This document shows, piece by piece, positions 25,301-36,054 of a stretch of DNA of 64,000 nt. How positions within the stretch are numbered: position 1 is the stretch's first letter; each line of letters opens with the position of its first letter. Origin of the DNA: Beroe forskalii (Eukaryota; Ctenophora; Nuda; Beroida; Beroidae); contig WFMF01000012.1 of assembly GCA_011033025.1 (NCBI GenBank), forward strand, positions 650,953 to 714,952, read 5' to 3'. Both the position numbers and the translations under genes were made by a program. The notes under the pieces were generated by a model. It was not told the DNA's origin. It worked only from the letters and a program-made list of their open reading frames with translations, and ran no database searches.

Positions 25301-28300
25301 TGTCACATCCAAACCCGCGGGGGGTTACTAGACCAACCGTCCAACGGTTTTGGTGGTGATATCTTGACACATGTATGTAGTTTGAACCCATGTTACTTGC
25401 CCAAAGGCAGTTTGGACCCACGTAACTTGCCCTCACGTAGTCCGAACCCACGTTACCAGCCCACGCGCAAGTCTAACCCACGCAACTTACCCAGACGAAG
25501 TCCCAAACTATTTTATTCTAACTTGGAATTACTAGAATATTTCTTAATTTCTACAAATCGTCCTGATGAACTCACGTGCTAAAATATAGCAACCAGATCT
25601 AATTTCACGTGCATTAGTCGTATTTGAACTCATTTCAACATAACCAAGTCGAAAATCCCGTGAATATCAATTTCTTCAAATCCCCTAATTTCCCACAAAT
25701 CGTCCGTGTGTACTCACGTGCTGAAATATAGCAACCAGATCTAATTTCACGTGCAATAGTCATTTAAACTCATTTCAACGTAATCAAGTCGAAAATCCCG
25801 TGTAAATATCAATTTCTTCCGTCCCTAATTTCTACAAAACGTCCACGTGAACTCACGTGCTTCACTATTCCATCGTATATTTCCATCCCTAGTCACTCCG
25901 AGACATGGAAAAACCATTATCAGTTCACTATCGTATCACAGAATAGGTCTACAGTACAATTTTTCGTCATAAACGCAATTTCAACCATTTTGCATCTCAA
26001 TTTTTAGAGGCTTCACATGACGACATTTTTCGACCGATCACCTTGAAACTATTTTTATAGCTAAATCTCGAGGTCTAAAAGCAAAATATCGACGTAAAAC
26101 ATTATCCGATGAAAACTCTCTGAGTTAGAGATGTTCAAAGTAGTGCAAAATAGTGTTTTATTGCAAAATACCTTATTTTAGTGGTTTTACGCGATTTTGA
26201 TGACGTCATCACAGCACCAAAATAGGCTCAAACCAATTTCCCATATAGCCTATTAAGCAATTCCACTTAGTAGAACATACTTTGGACCGGTCTTATCTCA
26301 AGATACTTGGTACATCTCACTCGTTTCAGTTTTGACCTATAATTTGGAAATCGATTTTTCACCGTACCTTAGAAAATCGCGTATATCTCGATGAAAAATT
26401 GAGATAGCCCGATGATCCATATGATTTTCTGAAAGCTCTTTAAATTTCCAACTAACGATTTTTCAACATTTTTGAGCTATCTCCATTCCTTCTTGGTGAA
26501 AAATGCGCACAAAGATGACCTAAAAAAGAAATAAAATTTCGCTAAGTTGATGACGTCATAGTGACGTGATAATGACGTCACCAGAACTTTTCTTATAGCC
26601 TATAACATTTTCCTATCTTAGATCAACAAAACCTGACCTCGATCATGGCTCTACCATTTCCCGTTCTTGACATCTCGGCTTTCCAAGTTTGCTCCCAATT
26701 ATCATGATATTATATATTATATATTATATCTTATATCACCCTGTGACACTCAAATCTCTAACTTATACCCCTGGCCAGTTTTCTTTTTACCGCGGGGGGT
26801 TACCGCCCTGGCCAGGGCGGGAATTATTATACTATCACCCTGTGACACTCAAATCTCTAATATATACCCTGGCCAGTCTTTTCTTTTACCGCGGGGGGTT
26901 ACCGCCCTGGCCAGGGCGGGAATAAGAGAGTGAAAAATCATAAGAATACTAAGTTTGTCATATTGGAGTCACACTAGTGACTACATAAATAATGGGTTTG
27001 ATTCGATCTATACTAAGTGCTCATTATTGAACTTATTGTTGTTTTCCACGACAGCAATCAACGGCAGGATTTATAAAATTATATAAATAGGTATACATCG
27101 TATCAATAGAATAGACACACAATACGTATTACAGCTCCACGATTATGATTTGAGATTAATCAAACAATCTGACACTCATAGGAAGGCCTTCCTTCTGCAT
27201 GCTCTCTACGGAAGTCTTGATACCATTGTACATGGAGTTGAAGTAGGAACCTATGTTGTTTGTAGCATTTGTAACTGACTCCTTGTTGACAGTTTCACCT
27301 GCATTAATAGCTCCATTATAAAATATCAGATATTGATGGTGATTGTTGTCATTATGTTCACACATTATTTGTCCTGGTGACTTAAACACCAACGAAGACT
27401 CGACGAGTCTTATTAGTAGGGTAGCGCGGGGTAAAATGAGCCACTTTTTTACTATTCAGTGAGGCAGCCAAAGACTTTCCAATTATGCCAAAATCAATCA
27501 GTGCCATTTTCAAGGGTTATGCATTGCCTTCATAATGTGGCATATTCCAACATTTGAAATTGTTAATTGGTCGCGGTTAATTGGATTAAAGATGCTGCAT
27601 CAGTGGCTCATTTTACCCCAGGTCCCGGGTCAAAATGAGCCACCCTTGAAACTTTGTCCATAAGCCAAGAGAGACAATGTTTGCCTATTTGGAGGTCTTA
27701 GTACCATCAATGATGAAATTTCTCGATGGAAACAATTTGATGGAAACCATTTTCTTGACACGGCCATGCCCAAACCACAAAATGGCTCAAATTACCCACC
27801 AAAATTTTTTTATTCAATTTCAGCATTGAAATGCACCCAGACACATTTAATTTACTCTTATAAGTAATGAAAGTTAAAAATGAGTGGTAGAAAGTCTAAA
27901 ACAGTAAAATAATAGGATTTTTAAAAGCAGCTCAATTTACCCCCGCGATGCTGGTAAAAATATATGAAACAGTATAAGTTCATTGAAATCAATCATTATG
28001 TTAAATCAAAGGTTTGGTTTTTATCACAATCATATTTAAATGTTTGAAAATGCTGTTAAAAAGTTAAAAATTCTTTTGATGAAATTGGGATTGATACATT
28101 TTGCAACTATATTTTATAAACCATAATATATACAATCATAAATTCTGAGAAGATTTTCTGAAATATACAAAAAAGAGCTCAACTTGTACTAAAATAGGAA
28201 GTACTTTTTCATACAAGTACAAGGTATTCGGGATATGCTCTTATAAATATACACTCATACATGCAAGTACAGTGTTGTGTGAATCTACTACCTACAATTT

Positions 28301-31145
28301 AATCAATTAACATCAGTACATTTTTTACTCTCATTTGGTGACAAATCTTCCAAATAGGAAGTAGATTTGAAAGTTAATCAATCAGGATTCATGTATTTTT
28401 ACTTCATTTGAATTCACTTGCCTTTGTTTGACCCTTTGATAATACTAACAGTGGTTTAGAATGGGTGGCTCATTTTACCCCAGGGCTGGCTCATTTCACC
28501 CCGCGGTGGCTCAATTTCCCCCGCGGCTCATTTTACCCCGCGCTACCCTAGCTATATATATATAGTAGGTAATTTCTTGTCATTTTGTTCCAGACAAAAA
28601 AGAACTCACCTATCTTAGCAGCAGATATTTTAGAGTAAGTCTGTGCTGATTCTTTCAACTTGTTAGTATAGCTGGCAGTATAGCTGGCAGTATAGTTCCA
28701 CCAGGATGACAAAGTTTCTTCAGCACTTCCTAAGTAGAAAGGTGGCGGTATCAGATAACTCAACAGGTACACTGCATGGTTTTCGTGAAGTTTGTGACAT
28801 GATTTGTGCTCCACTGTATCATGCCAACTAACTAACTATCCTTGTACAATGCTCACAATTCTACAATTGTAATACAAAGCAGAAAACATTGGTTAACTGG
28901 CAAAAGCACTGTAGAAGCTTACAATTAGAGAATCCGTTGATACTACAAACAGGAACTGGTCGAATCAAGCATAATTGAGCTAAAACAAGCAGCACCAATC
29001 AAAACCACGCTGAACCAACCCAGAAACCTCCCAGAATCAAGCTGAAATGATCAGAAACAAGTGGAAACAAGCAAATCAACCCAAAACAAGCAAATCAACT
29101 CAAAACAAGTGAATCAAATCGAATCAACCCCAAACCCTAACCATAACCCGGGTTGATTCAGGTTGATTCACTTGTTTTGAGTTGATTTGCTTGTTTCGGG
29201 TTGATTCACTTGTTTCTGATCGTTTTGGCTTGATTTGGGGAGGTTTTTGGGTTGGTTCAGGGTGGTTTTGGTTTGTTCCACTTGTTTTGGCTTGATTTGA
29301 TCAGTTCCTGCTTTTAGTATTGACATAAAAGAAACAATTATCAATTACTATACTAAATAGTGTTCATGAAATACATTTGTACTACTATGTATAAGGCTAG
29401 AATTGTACAGCATTTTTTCCTGTTCCCAATCGCGTTTTTGTTTTACAAAAAGGCATTGAGAAAAGGTTAGCAGAGATCGTGTTTTGTGGGGGTTGTGTGT
29501 ATACTACCTTTACGCGTACTGTTAAATCTGAAATAGGTGGTGTGCTGAAATTGGTCGTCGTCGTCGTCGTCGTATGTCACTTTTTCGATCAACTGCTCCT
29601 TTATAATATCACTCGCGTCAGAGTAGCTTGGTGTAGTGGCATCCTTCGCATTATGGGCTGCAGCTAGCTAACTGGGCTACTTTGTAGGTATTTGAGTTCA
29701 ATGCTCTGTTCATGCTGATGTTCTTTATCAAAAATTTAACAATTCTTTAGTCATAAAATCAAACCTTTATCAATTTTCAGGGAATTAATCAAATAATTGA
29801 TAGGATTTTAATCACACAGCCATTTGGACTTCTTTATTAGTGGCGGGCAATTCGGCCAATTTACAATTTTGGCAGTGTTATCAAATCAGTTATGAATGAT
29901 CTAAAGAATTGACGAGAGGAAAGAAGGACCTGAGAGTTTGTCTCGGTTCATGATTGATCATATATCTGAATCTTTTATCTTATTAATCTTGGTCAGTAAT
30001 CATATTGTGTATCTCAATCTTGAGAATCAATCAAGGCGGGGTGAAATAATAGCGAACTTTGCAACGGTTTGATATCTGCAACGCAGCACATAACGCGTAA
30101 CGAAAATGGTGATCATAGTTATGAAACTCTGAACGGCGCGCAACCAAACGAATCTTCAGAGTTCTATGAAATGGCGGGAACGCGCGCGCGAACATTTGGC
30201 ACGTGGAACGAAATTGCCCACGTGATATTTTATCTGCGCGCGTTAATTCAAATTTGTACGTAGGCGAGGGAAGTATATACTATATAGAGCCTGCATAATG
30301 TGGAATAGTTATAAAATTGATTCAATGATGTTAGTATTGCGATGTGACACTAATTTGATAGAAGAAGCGCGATTGTATCATGATTTGGAAGGTCACTTTT
30401 ATGCTTTATCGTCAACTCATCATGTCAGTAAATAAGTCAGACAACGGTTGTCGATCAAATGAAGGCATGTTTTAATACCAGCCCTGAACCCCAGGGAACA
30501 GGAAATTAAGCGCCTACATACGGGAACAACGGGTACAAGAAATGTGCCGGTAGGCGCAATTCTTGTTAATAAATGAACAATAGGGTATAATTATAAACCT
30601 AGTGGTGTGGGATCATCAATCTTCTCATCTGGGCAACTGCTCATATTCTGCTCCTGCTCTTTCAATTCTTCATTCTTTGGCTGCATTTGTGTATTCCCAT
30701 TTTCCTCTGTAGCTCCTGATTATACATTCACATAAGAATAACAAAAAAATGAATAGCAATGCCAAATTATTTTCTTCCAAAGAATTGATTAAAAAACACC
30801 AAATAATATATATTATGTAATTGGTAAAACGTGATACTCACAATGCAATTAAAAACAACTTCTTATAATGTTTGATATGATTGATCATTGCAGTGAAACA
30901 CAGAAATCTCTATAATGAAATCAAACCCACAACACTATGAACCACTATTCTACTGTCAGTTTCAAGATAGAAATATCTCTTCTTCAGGAACTCCACATAG
31001 TGTTACACAACATTCTCAGTTAATTAATTTAATATGTGTTGTGTTGTAAGTTATAATCTTAGTTAAATATAATGTGAATAAATGGATATGGTTAAGCAAA
31101 ATGAGTTACATCAAGATCAGTACCTGCTTCTGTTTCTAGTGGCAT
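19321..31145 (-). CDS. SYAP1: SYAP1 (synapse-associated protein 1, BSD domain), right-arm copy, all ten exons
   Basis: Exons, in gene order on the minus strand: 31145-31124, 30715-30599, 28729-28610, 27298-27180, 23405-23345, 22644-22571, 21740-21601, 21286-21204, 19940-19833 and 19475-19321 (stop TGA), coding 332 residues, close to the usual length near 350. Exon 3 encodes [15 protein letters not shown] and [14 protein letters not shown], the N-terminal helix of the family. Exons 7-8 carry the BSD domain with [15 protein letters not shown]. Exon 10 ends with an intact [13 protein letters not shown], matching the acidic Trp-containing C-terminus of SYAP1. One flaw: the donor after exon 4 reads ATGAGT instead of the left copy's GTGAGT, so splicing there should fail; read-through adds MSVRLFD then a stop. 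All other splice sites are GT-AG. This copy otherwise looks like the functional form. Confidence 0.92.
21915..21985 (+). ncRNA. tRNA-like Pol III promoter segment, right arm
   Basis: GGTTCGATTCC at 21,964-21,974 is a perfect B-box match, and TAGTTCGTGTAATG about 40 bases upstream is A-box-like. It lies antisense in SYAP1 intron 6. The acceptor and anticodon stems do not pair convincingly, so I favour a tRNA-derived SINE or tRNA relic over a functional tRNA. Confidence 0.4.
23829..26926 (+). mobile_element. Composite non-autonomous element, two tandem copies, present only in the right arm
   Basis: Copy A (23,829 to about 25,205) and copy B (about 25,305-26,735) share the order: ACATCCAAACCCGCGG and CCAACCGTCC...GGTTTTGGTGGTGATATC; short repeats of GAACCCACGTTAC type; repeats of about 150 bp with AAGTCGAAAATCCCGTG; then an 850-bp body with TTCACCGTACCTTAGAAAAT and GATGACGTCATCACAGCACC. 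A palindrome at 25,212-25,362 joins them. The right end is an 89-bp unit, ATCACCCTGTGACACTCAAA to the hairpin CGCCCTGGCCAGGGCG, present twice (26,735-26,823 and 26,837-26,924). The left palindrome arm lacks all of it, so it lies as an insertion in SYAP1 intron 4. No transposase is visible. The hairpin near one end recalls Helitron-like termini, but that is only a guess. Copy A has homopolymer damage at 23,830-24,330. Confidence 0.8.
27417..28550. mobile_element. 1.13-kb element with terminal inverted repeats, TA-flanked
   Basis: Starts TAGGGTAGCGCGGGGTAAAA and ends with CCCCGCGCTACCCTA, an inverted repeat. The motif GCTCATTTTACCCC or its complement GGGTAAAATGAGCC recurs at both ends and at about 27,600-27,650, giving subterminal repeats. 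The interior is AT-rich and has no transposase. A shared TA at each end suggests a Tc1/mariner-type MITE. It lies in SYAP1 intron 3, and the left arm lacks it because of a deletion that also removed exon 3. Confidence 0.82.
28960..29312. mobile_element. Fold-back element with telomere-like core (right-arm copy)
   Basis: Inverted halves with motifs AACAAGCAAATCAAC and GTTGATTTGCTTGTTT, AACCCAGAAACCTCCC and GGGAGGTTTTTGGGTT, surround the core CCCCAAACCCTAACCATAAC. The core contains CCCTAA, the animal telomere unit, once or twice only. It lies in SYAP1 intron 2. The left-arm copy (7,845-8,215) is homopolymer-damaged. Confidence 0.75.
29417..30570. other. Right-arm-only segment, including a SINE-like copy
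   Basis: The left arm joins TTCATTTATTA to GTTGTACAATTCTAG directly, whereas the right arm has 1.15 kb here. The part at 29,430-29,615 matches the dispersed repeat at 350-520. At 29,627-29,700 GTAGCTTGGTGTAGTGG resembles a tRNA A box and GAGTTCAATGC a weak B box. The part at 30,060-30,280 is GC-rich with two CACGTG E-boxes. The end facing exon 2 has a hairpin with arms GCGCCTAC/GTAGGCGC. I see no supported gene. Confidence 0.55.
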
Positions 31146-32689
31146 GTCAGTAGCTCTATAAGGTTTATTTCCCCATATGTTGTTAAACATAACGTCTTTT
31201 AAACATTTATATACTCAGTTAGATAATTGTTACATTCCAAGTTTGAGTCTAGAAAACATCAGTCAGCCAAGTTCAATAAAAATCTTGGATTATTAATGTG
31301 TAATTGTTATAGAGTGTAATCAACCCTTCTACATAGTGTTTGTACTTTGTTCCAAAGAAGATTTTAATCTTTAGTGCAATAGAACATCAACAGTATCATA
31401 AACAAACAACAGTCATGATGATCAATCAGCCCATGCACAGAATACTAACGCAACTATCATTTGCATTAGAGAACAGAACTCCAGGTTAAAGGTTAGTGCA
31501 GGTTGCTTGCATAATGTAGGGCTAAATTAAGATGTGCAATTCAGATATACTTTCCATGGTCTGGTGAGATCATAGTTGATGGTCGGTATTTCTGCCTCCT
31601 CTCTCACATAAAGACTAGCTTATAAAACATCAAGATCGAAGATGGTACTGTGATGGCATCAAATGTCAAATGCAAGGAAATGTCTTAATTATCCTTGAGG
31701 TATAAACATTTGTCACTATGTTTGTTTGGATACATGCCAATCCTGGCGAACACAGTGGATGTCCTTGCTGAATGGCATGTTAAACAAGGAACTGAAGCTG
31801 AGATGTTCCATTCAGTCCAAACAGCTATTGTGCCAAATGTTGATATTCATACAAAGTGTGTTTCTCAACACAGCCCAGATTCAATAGCATCTCTCTTGTT
31901 AAGTCAAAAATCATGTTTCTTTGTATGGCACATCTTGTCCTTGACACAATTTAAAGTGACCACATGAAGTTAGTAGTATGGATACAGGTTCATGGGTTGC
32001 AAGTGCAATGCGAATTTTGCATGCTTTCATCTCTGATTAATTTTGTTTTTGATAACATTGCACCAAAAATTTTGACCTGATCAGAATTTTCTGATGTGGT
32101 AGTATAAAGTATAAAGTATAAAAAATTTTGCTTCACAGCAACACGGTTCCACAACAAACTCTTCACAAAACTACATCGCTCATTTCAACACATGTTACAA
32201 TGTGTTCATGGTTTCATAACTTAAATGCAACATAAAGTACTTCAATATTAATTAACACCCCCATCTAGGTGCTTCGAGTCATCATTAAACCAAAATTTAC
32301 AAATAAATAAAATGTGGTACAAGCTTGAAATACTTAGAAATACATGCTTACTAAAAAGTATTCAGACTAACAAATTAAAAACTTGACAACAAGGCACTGT
32401 GTAGCAGTGCCAAGTAAGCTAGTGTATGTTTGCAGGCCCATTGCCCAAGGGTCCGGCAAGTTTTTATAGGAAATTTATACACAAACAGTAAATTTGAAAG
32501 TTGATACACAAACAAATGAAAAATATTTCAAAATGAAACTAAATTTAAATAGCAGTAGTAGTAGCAGAATTTTATAAAATTTTTGACATATCATCAAGTC
32601 AATCATTCAAACTAATTTCGCCATATTATATCACTATATTAAGCACCCTTATGTCCATGTCGAGGTACCCACAACGGACATTGCCTGCG

Positions 32690-33180
32690 TTTATTTCTTT
32701 TGACTTTGCTAAACACGTATATCCCTGTTTAGTATTTGCGTTGCGCGGCGCGCTTCCTCAGAAGCGCCGTGTGAAGCGCCGCGCGTGCAAACACTTATGC
32801 GGGCTTTAGATTGATGGATTTCTCCCATTCCTGCGCGCAAAACTCGGAATTTTGGAGGGTCGTGTTGCCCGTGGAAAACGTTGCGTGCGCGGCGGAGGGT
32901 AGGGTAACATCCTACAAGCTTTAGAAATATTATTTTTACTTTAAACGTTTGACCAGATGCAGAAGTACATGTGACGGATGTTTTATCACATGTTACGTGT
33001 CCCTGTTTGTTCGCGCGCGCTTCTCGTAAAATAAAATAGGCTTTCTCGCGCGCGCGCTAAATAAGGCTCGCGCCGCGCTCCGTAACGTGGAGCGGAGTAA
33101 TGGTTGCTCAATGCTTGCTAAACATGTATATCCCTGTGTACGTGTGTTATAGTACGATGTAATTTGACCCCTGGCCCAGG
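32690..33180 (+). repeat. GC-rich dispersed repeat at the outer edge of the right arm
   Basis: GCTAAACACGTATATCCCTG, GCGTTGCGCGGCGCGCTTCC and GCGGGCTTT occur here, at 49,915-50,055 (same orientation), and as the reverse complement in the left-arm edge at 4,735-5,110. Long GCGC runs contrast sharply with the AT-rich surroundings. Just outside, 33,225-33,249 forms a hairpin AGGGGTGTCG...CGACACCCCT. Confidence 0.7.
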
Positions 33181-33379
33181 CCCAATTGATGCCAGCAAGA
33201 ATCAGCGCCGTACTTCCCCTAACCAGGGGTGTCGCGAAACGACACCCCTATTTCTGACCAAGCTTTCTTGAGTACGTGCGCGGCGTTACGCCGCGCCGCA
33301 AATTAACCAAACAGATCGGAAAACTAATTTTGAGAAAATACGCGTATTCATTGAAAATTCTCATTGTAGTTGTGCAGAC

Positions 33380-34837
33380 ATGGAAATTTCTATTTTGATT
33401 GATACAGATGATTTACAAATTGAAAACTACACTCTGCAATACCAAAGTAATGTATCAGAAAATTCAACAGTTGTACAGCTCACAGCAGTGGCTCCGTATA
33501 AATCATATCGATAGAAACTAAAAGCTTCATGATTTTGAGACGATAATAGAAATTTAATTTGCAGGTTCTTAGCTGTCTCTTATACTCACAAGAAGCTAGA
33601 ACAGGCTCTGAGATTCAAAACAAATGAAATACAGAACATAACGCCCGTTATATTATATGGATGTATTTCAAATTACCCAGAGACTGAACAGCTAAAGCAA
33701 TCATTTGAGATACAAGAGGTAAAAATTTACAAAAAGTCATCAGGACACAGAACCTTTTGTCATCGCATATATAAAGTCAAATTACTCTTGATAATCCCGA
33801 CCATGGCCCATCAAGCCTAATTGATTAGTAGTAACGGTGATTCATTGCTAATATTTTACTGCATAATCACTTGATGAGAAGATTTGCCATTAAATGCAAA
33901 ATTCTTAGCGGTTGCTCTGAATGGCATTAATGCCATGATTACCTATGGAATATGATAAGAAGTGGATGGTGGCCGTGGAGTTTCGGTGGGATGAAGTTTT
34001 AAGGCTGCAAAGGGGAAGTGGCGATGAGACTCTATGGAGGACAGGCAGTGCCAACGAGATATTGAACAAGGCAAGTGTGTTGAGGTTCCACAGAGGATGG
34101 GGTGCCTGCTTGCCCGATTGGATCAAGTCTCCTGTCTCAATGAAGCATGCACCGAGTGGGTGTGGCCTGGTTTCGATCCTGCGTCTCTGGACTACTGCCA
34201 GATTTGATGCACATGGTTGTGGAATTAGTCCAACATAAGCTGCTCGGCGCCCTCCATTCAAGTAAAATTTTATTGTGACCAGTGGGGCAAATCCACGGGA
34301 GTCACAAAATGCTGCTTGTTACCCATGGAACAGAGCATCGTTGTTCAATGAATTCGATCAATTCACAGCTGAATCTAAAATGTTTTCAATTACTAAACCA
34401 TTGTGTGCTTTCCTAAAGTGAATCGCAAAGCGCCATCCTCAAATTAGATCATCGAAAGGAAATGGATCAAATTCTGAACCTGCCGTCTGTCCGAACTCCG
34501 ACTAAAACAGGATCACTCTTCTTACCCCAGGATCAACACAATCATCTGAGGAATTTATATCAATATTATTGATGCAGCAACAGAGCAACAGTAAATAACA
34601 ATTATCTTAATTAAAGTAATTATAATTTCAGTATTCAACTGATTTTTAGAACAAAGTAGCGAGCATGACATATATACTACCTTATGACTCTTGTCCACAT
34701 TCTACATAGCACAATTTTAGGGAAAAGCAAATACCCAGATTGATTTCAAATTCAAATTCGATTCTGTGTTTCATGACGTTATAGGTATTGACGTTCCGAA
34801 AATTGAATTCGGATATAACTTCAAGATTTTCTTGGCA
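33380..34837 (+). CDS. Unrecognised gene, first three exons (partial)
   Basis: Three exons fit together with GT-AG introns and matching phases: 33380-33495 (donor GTATAA, phase 2), 33565-33718 (acceptor TTTGCAG, donor GTAAAA, phase 0) and 34721-34837 (acceptor ATTTTAG, donor GTATGT). They code 129 residues without a stop, starting MEISILIDTDDLQ and containing ITPVILYGCISNYPE and FDSVFHDVIGIDVPKIEFG. The first intron is only 69 bp. The protein has no visible signal peptide; it alternates hydrophobic and polar residues as in a beta-rich fold. I do not recognise the family. Later exons were not found; a 3-kb fold-back and a damaged stretch follow, so the gene may be broken or continue far downstream. 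The start ATG has no in-frame upstream alternative that I can support. Confidence 0.5.
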
Positions 34838-35129
34838 GTATGTTTACTCTAACTCTCTTGAAAAATTTGCCATTGCTGATTTCATTGAATCAAGTTTAAG
34901 ATTTATCACTTCCTGCCTGCACTTTATATTCGGACGCTCATTTCTTATAGTGGGGATTTAGGTTGAAAAGTTTTAGACATAATGATACCCCCTGCTAACA
35001 CTAGCTGGGACAGTAGGCATAGCTCTAAAAGTCTAAATCAGATCTCAGGGAATAGCCGTACTATCCTGATAACAGGGGAGCCTCAGTCCTCATCTACCTG
35101 AGAATCACAAGTACTATGAATGGAGAACG

Positions 35130-35335
35130 GACATTTCATCTCACGACAGTTCATCTCATGACACTTAATCTCGCAATATGTCAACTCTACGCAAAGGTTA
35201 GGGTCTGGGACACTAGGGTTTGGTTATGGGTTAGAGTAAGTGTTCTGGTTACGGTCAGGGTTATGGTTAGGGTCAGGACAGGGAGATGAAGTGTCCTGAG
35301 ATGTCGTGGGATGAAATGTTGTTCACCCCCTTTTT
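35130..35335. mobile_element. Small fold-back (MITE-like) element with telomere-like core
   Basis: Inverted ends GGACATTTCATCTCACGACA and TGTCGTGGGATGAAATGTTG flank a core of degenerate GGTTAGGG, GGTTATGG and GGTTAGAG units (35,200-35,280). Total length is about 200 bp. No coding capacity. Confidence 0.75.
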
Positions 35336-36054
35336 TACAACCCCTTTTAACTACCGTATTGACGAGGTAGGGTGGTGAAAAGTGTGGTAAAAAGGGAGTT
35401 TAAAAGAGAATTAACCCCGGAATCATGATTTAAGACTCTATTATTAGATTTGCAGTAGTGTAAACACTCGAAATGAATGACAAACAGATTTCCTGATGTA
35501 AAAAACTGTCTTAGGTTTGCATCACAACCCTTTTACTACCCTATCGACGAGGTTCTACGACTGATGAGCACACATACGTGTTACATGATTCAATCTGAGT
35601 CTTTGCTATTTCAAAAATTGCTGCCATTTAGAACTTTAGAATGTGAAAACGAGTTTTTGTTACCTGTGCAATGTTCTCAGTCAATACAAGCATTTGGAAT
35701 ATCATTACTTCATTACAAATTATGAAGCGATTCAAAATGGTGAGGCTTGTGAAACAAAACTTGAAAATTTTATCACGTTTGAAACGGAGGCGTTTATGAA
35801 ATCAATGAATTCAGGGAGAGAGGTTTCCTATTCTCTAGTGTAACGAATGAAAGGATGCTCACTGTCACTTCTGAAGTTCGGAGCTCGTCTGTACCACAAA
35901 ATTGAATCAAACTACGAGATTAGAGTATGCAGTTTGGGTAATAGATATCATGTTACAAATTAAACTATTATATCAGTATCATGGTTTGGTCAATTCAATA
36001 AGAGAAATCAAATTTTCAACTTTAAATGTTTAGGTGTATTACATGGTCAGTCGC

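Larger units (their letters stand above)
19275..33180 (-). repeat. Right arm of a giant palindrome
   Basis: Collinear reverse complement of 4,725-15,085. Right-arm-only segments are the 3.1-kb composite element at 23,829-26,926, the terminal-repeat element at 27,417-28,550 (removed in the left arm together with exon 3), and about 1.15 kb at 29,417-30,570. Shared exons are 98-100% identical; shared introns are visibly more diverged. The outer boundary falls in GCGC-rich sequence at 32,700-33,180. Confidence 0.92.

Noticed and set aside
4725..33180. Palindrome as a missing-adapter or chimeric-read artefact
   Set aside because: Arms made from one molecule would be identical; here they differ by many substitutions, silent codon changes and several precise element insertions. 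Haplotype merging is not excluded.
33905..34261. Open frames of about 100 codons on both strands
   Set aside because: Both lie within an intron of the unrecognised gene, overlap each other fully and show no domain; an element-derived segment is more likely.
35477..35843. Two overlapping frames that could be exons of the 33.4-kb gene
   Set aside because: No splice acceptor in the needed phase connects them, and the readable part changes frame at about 35,725.
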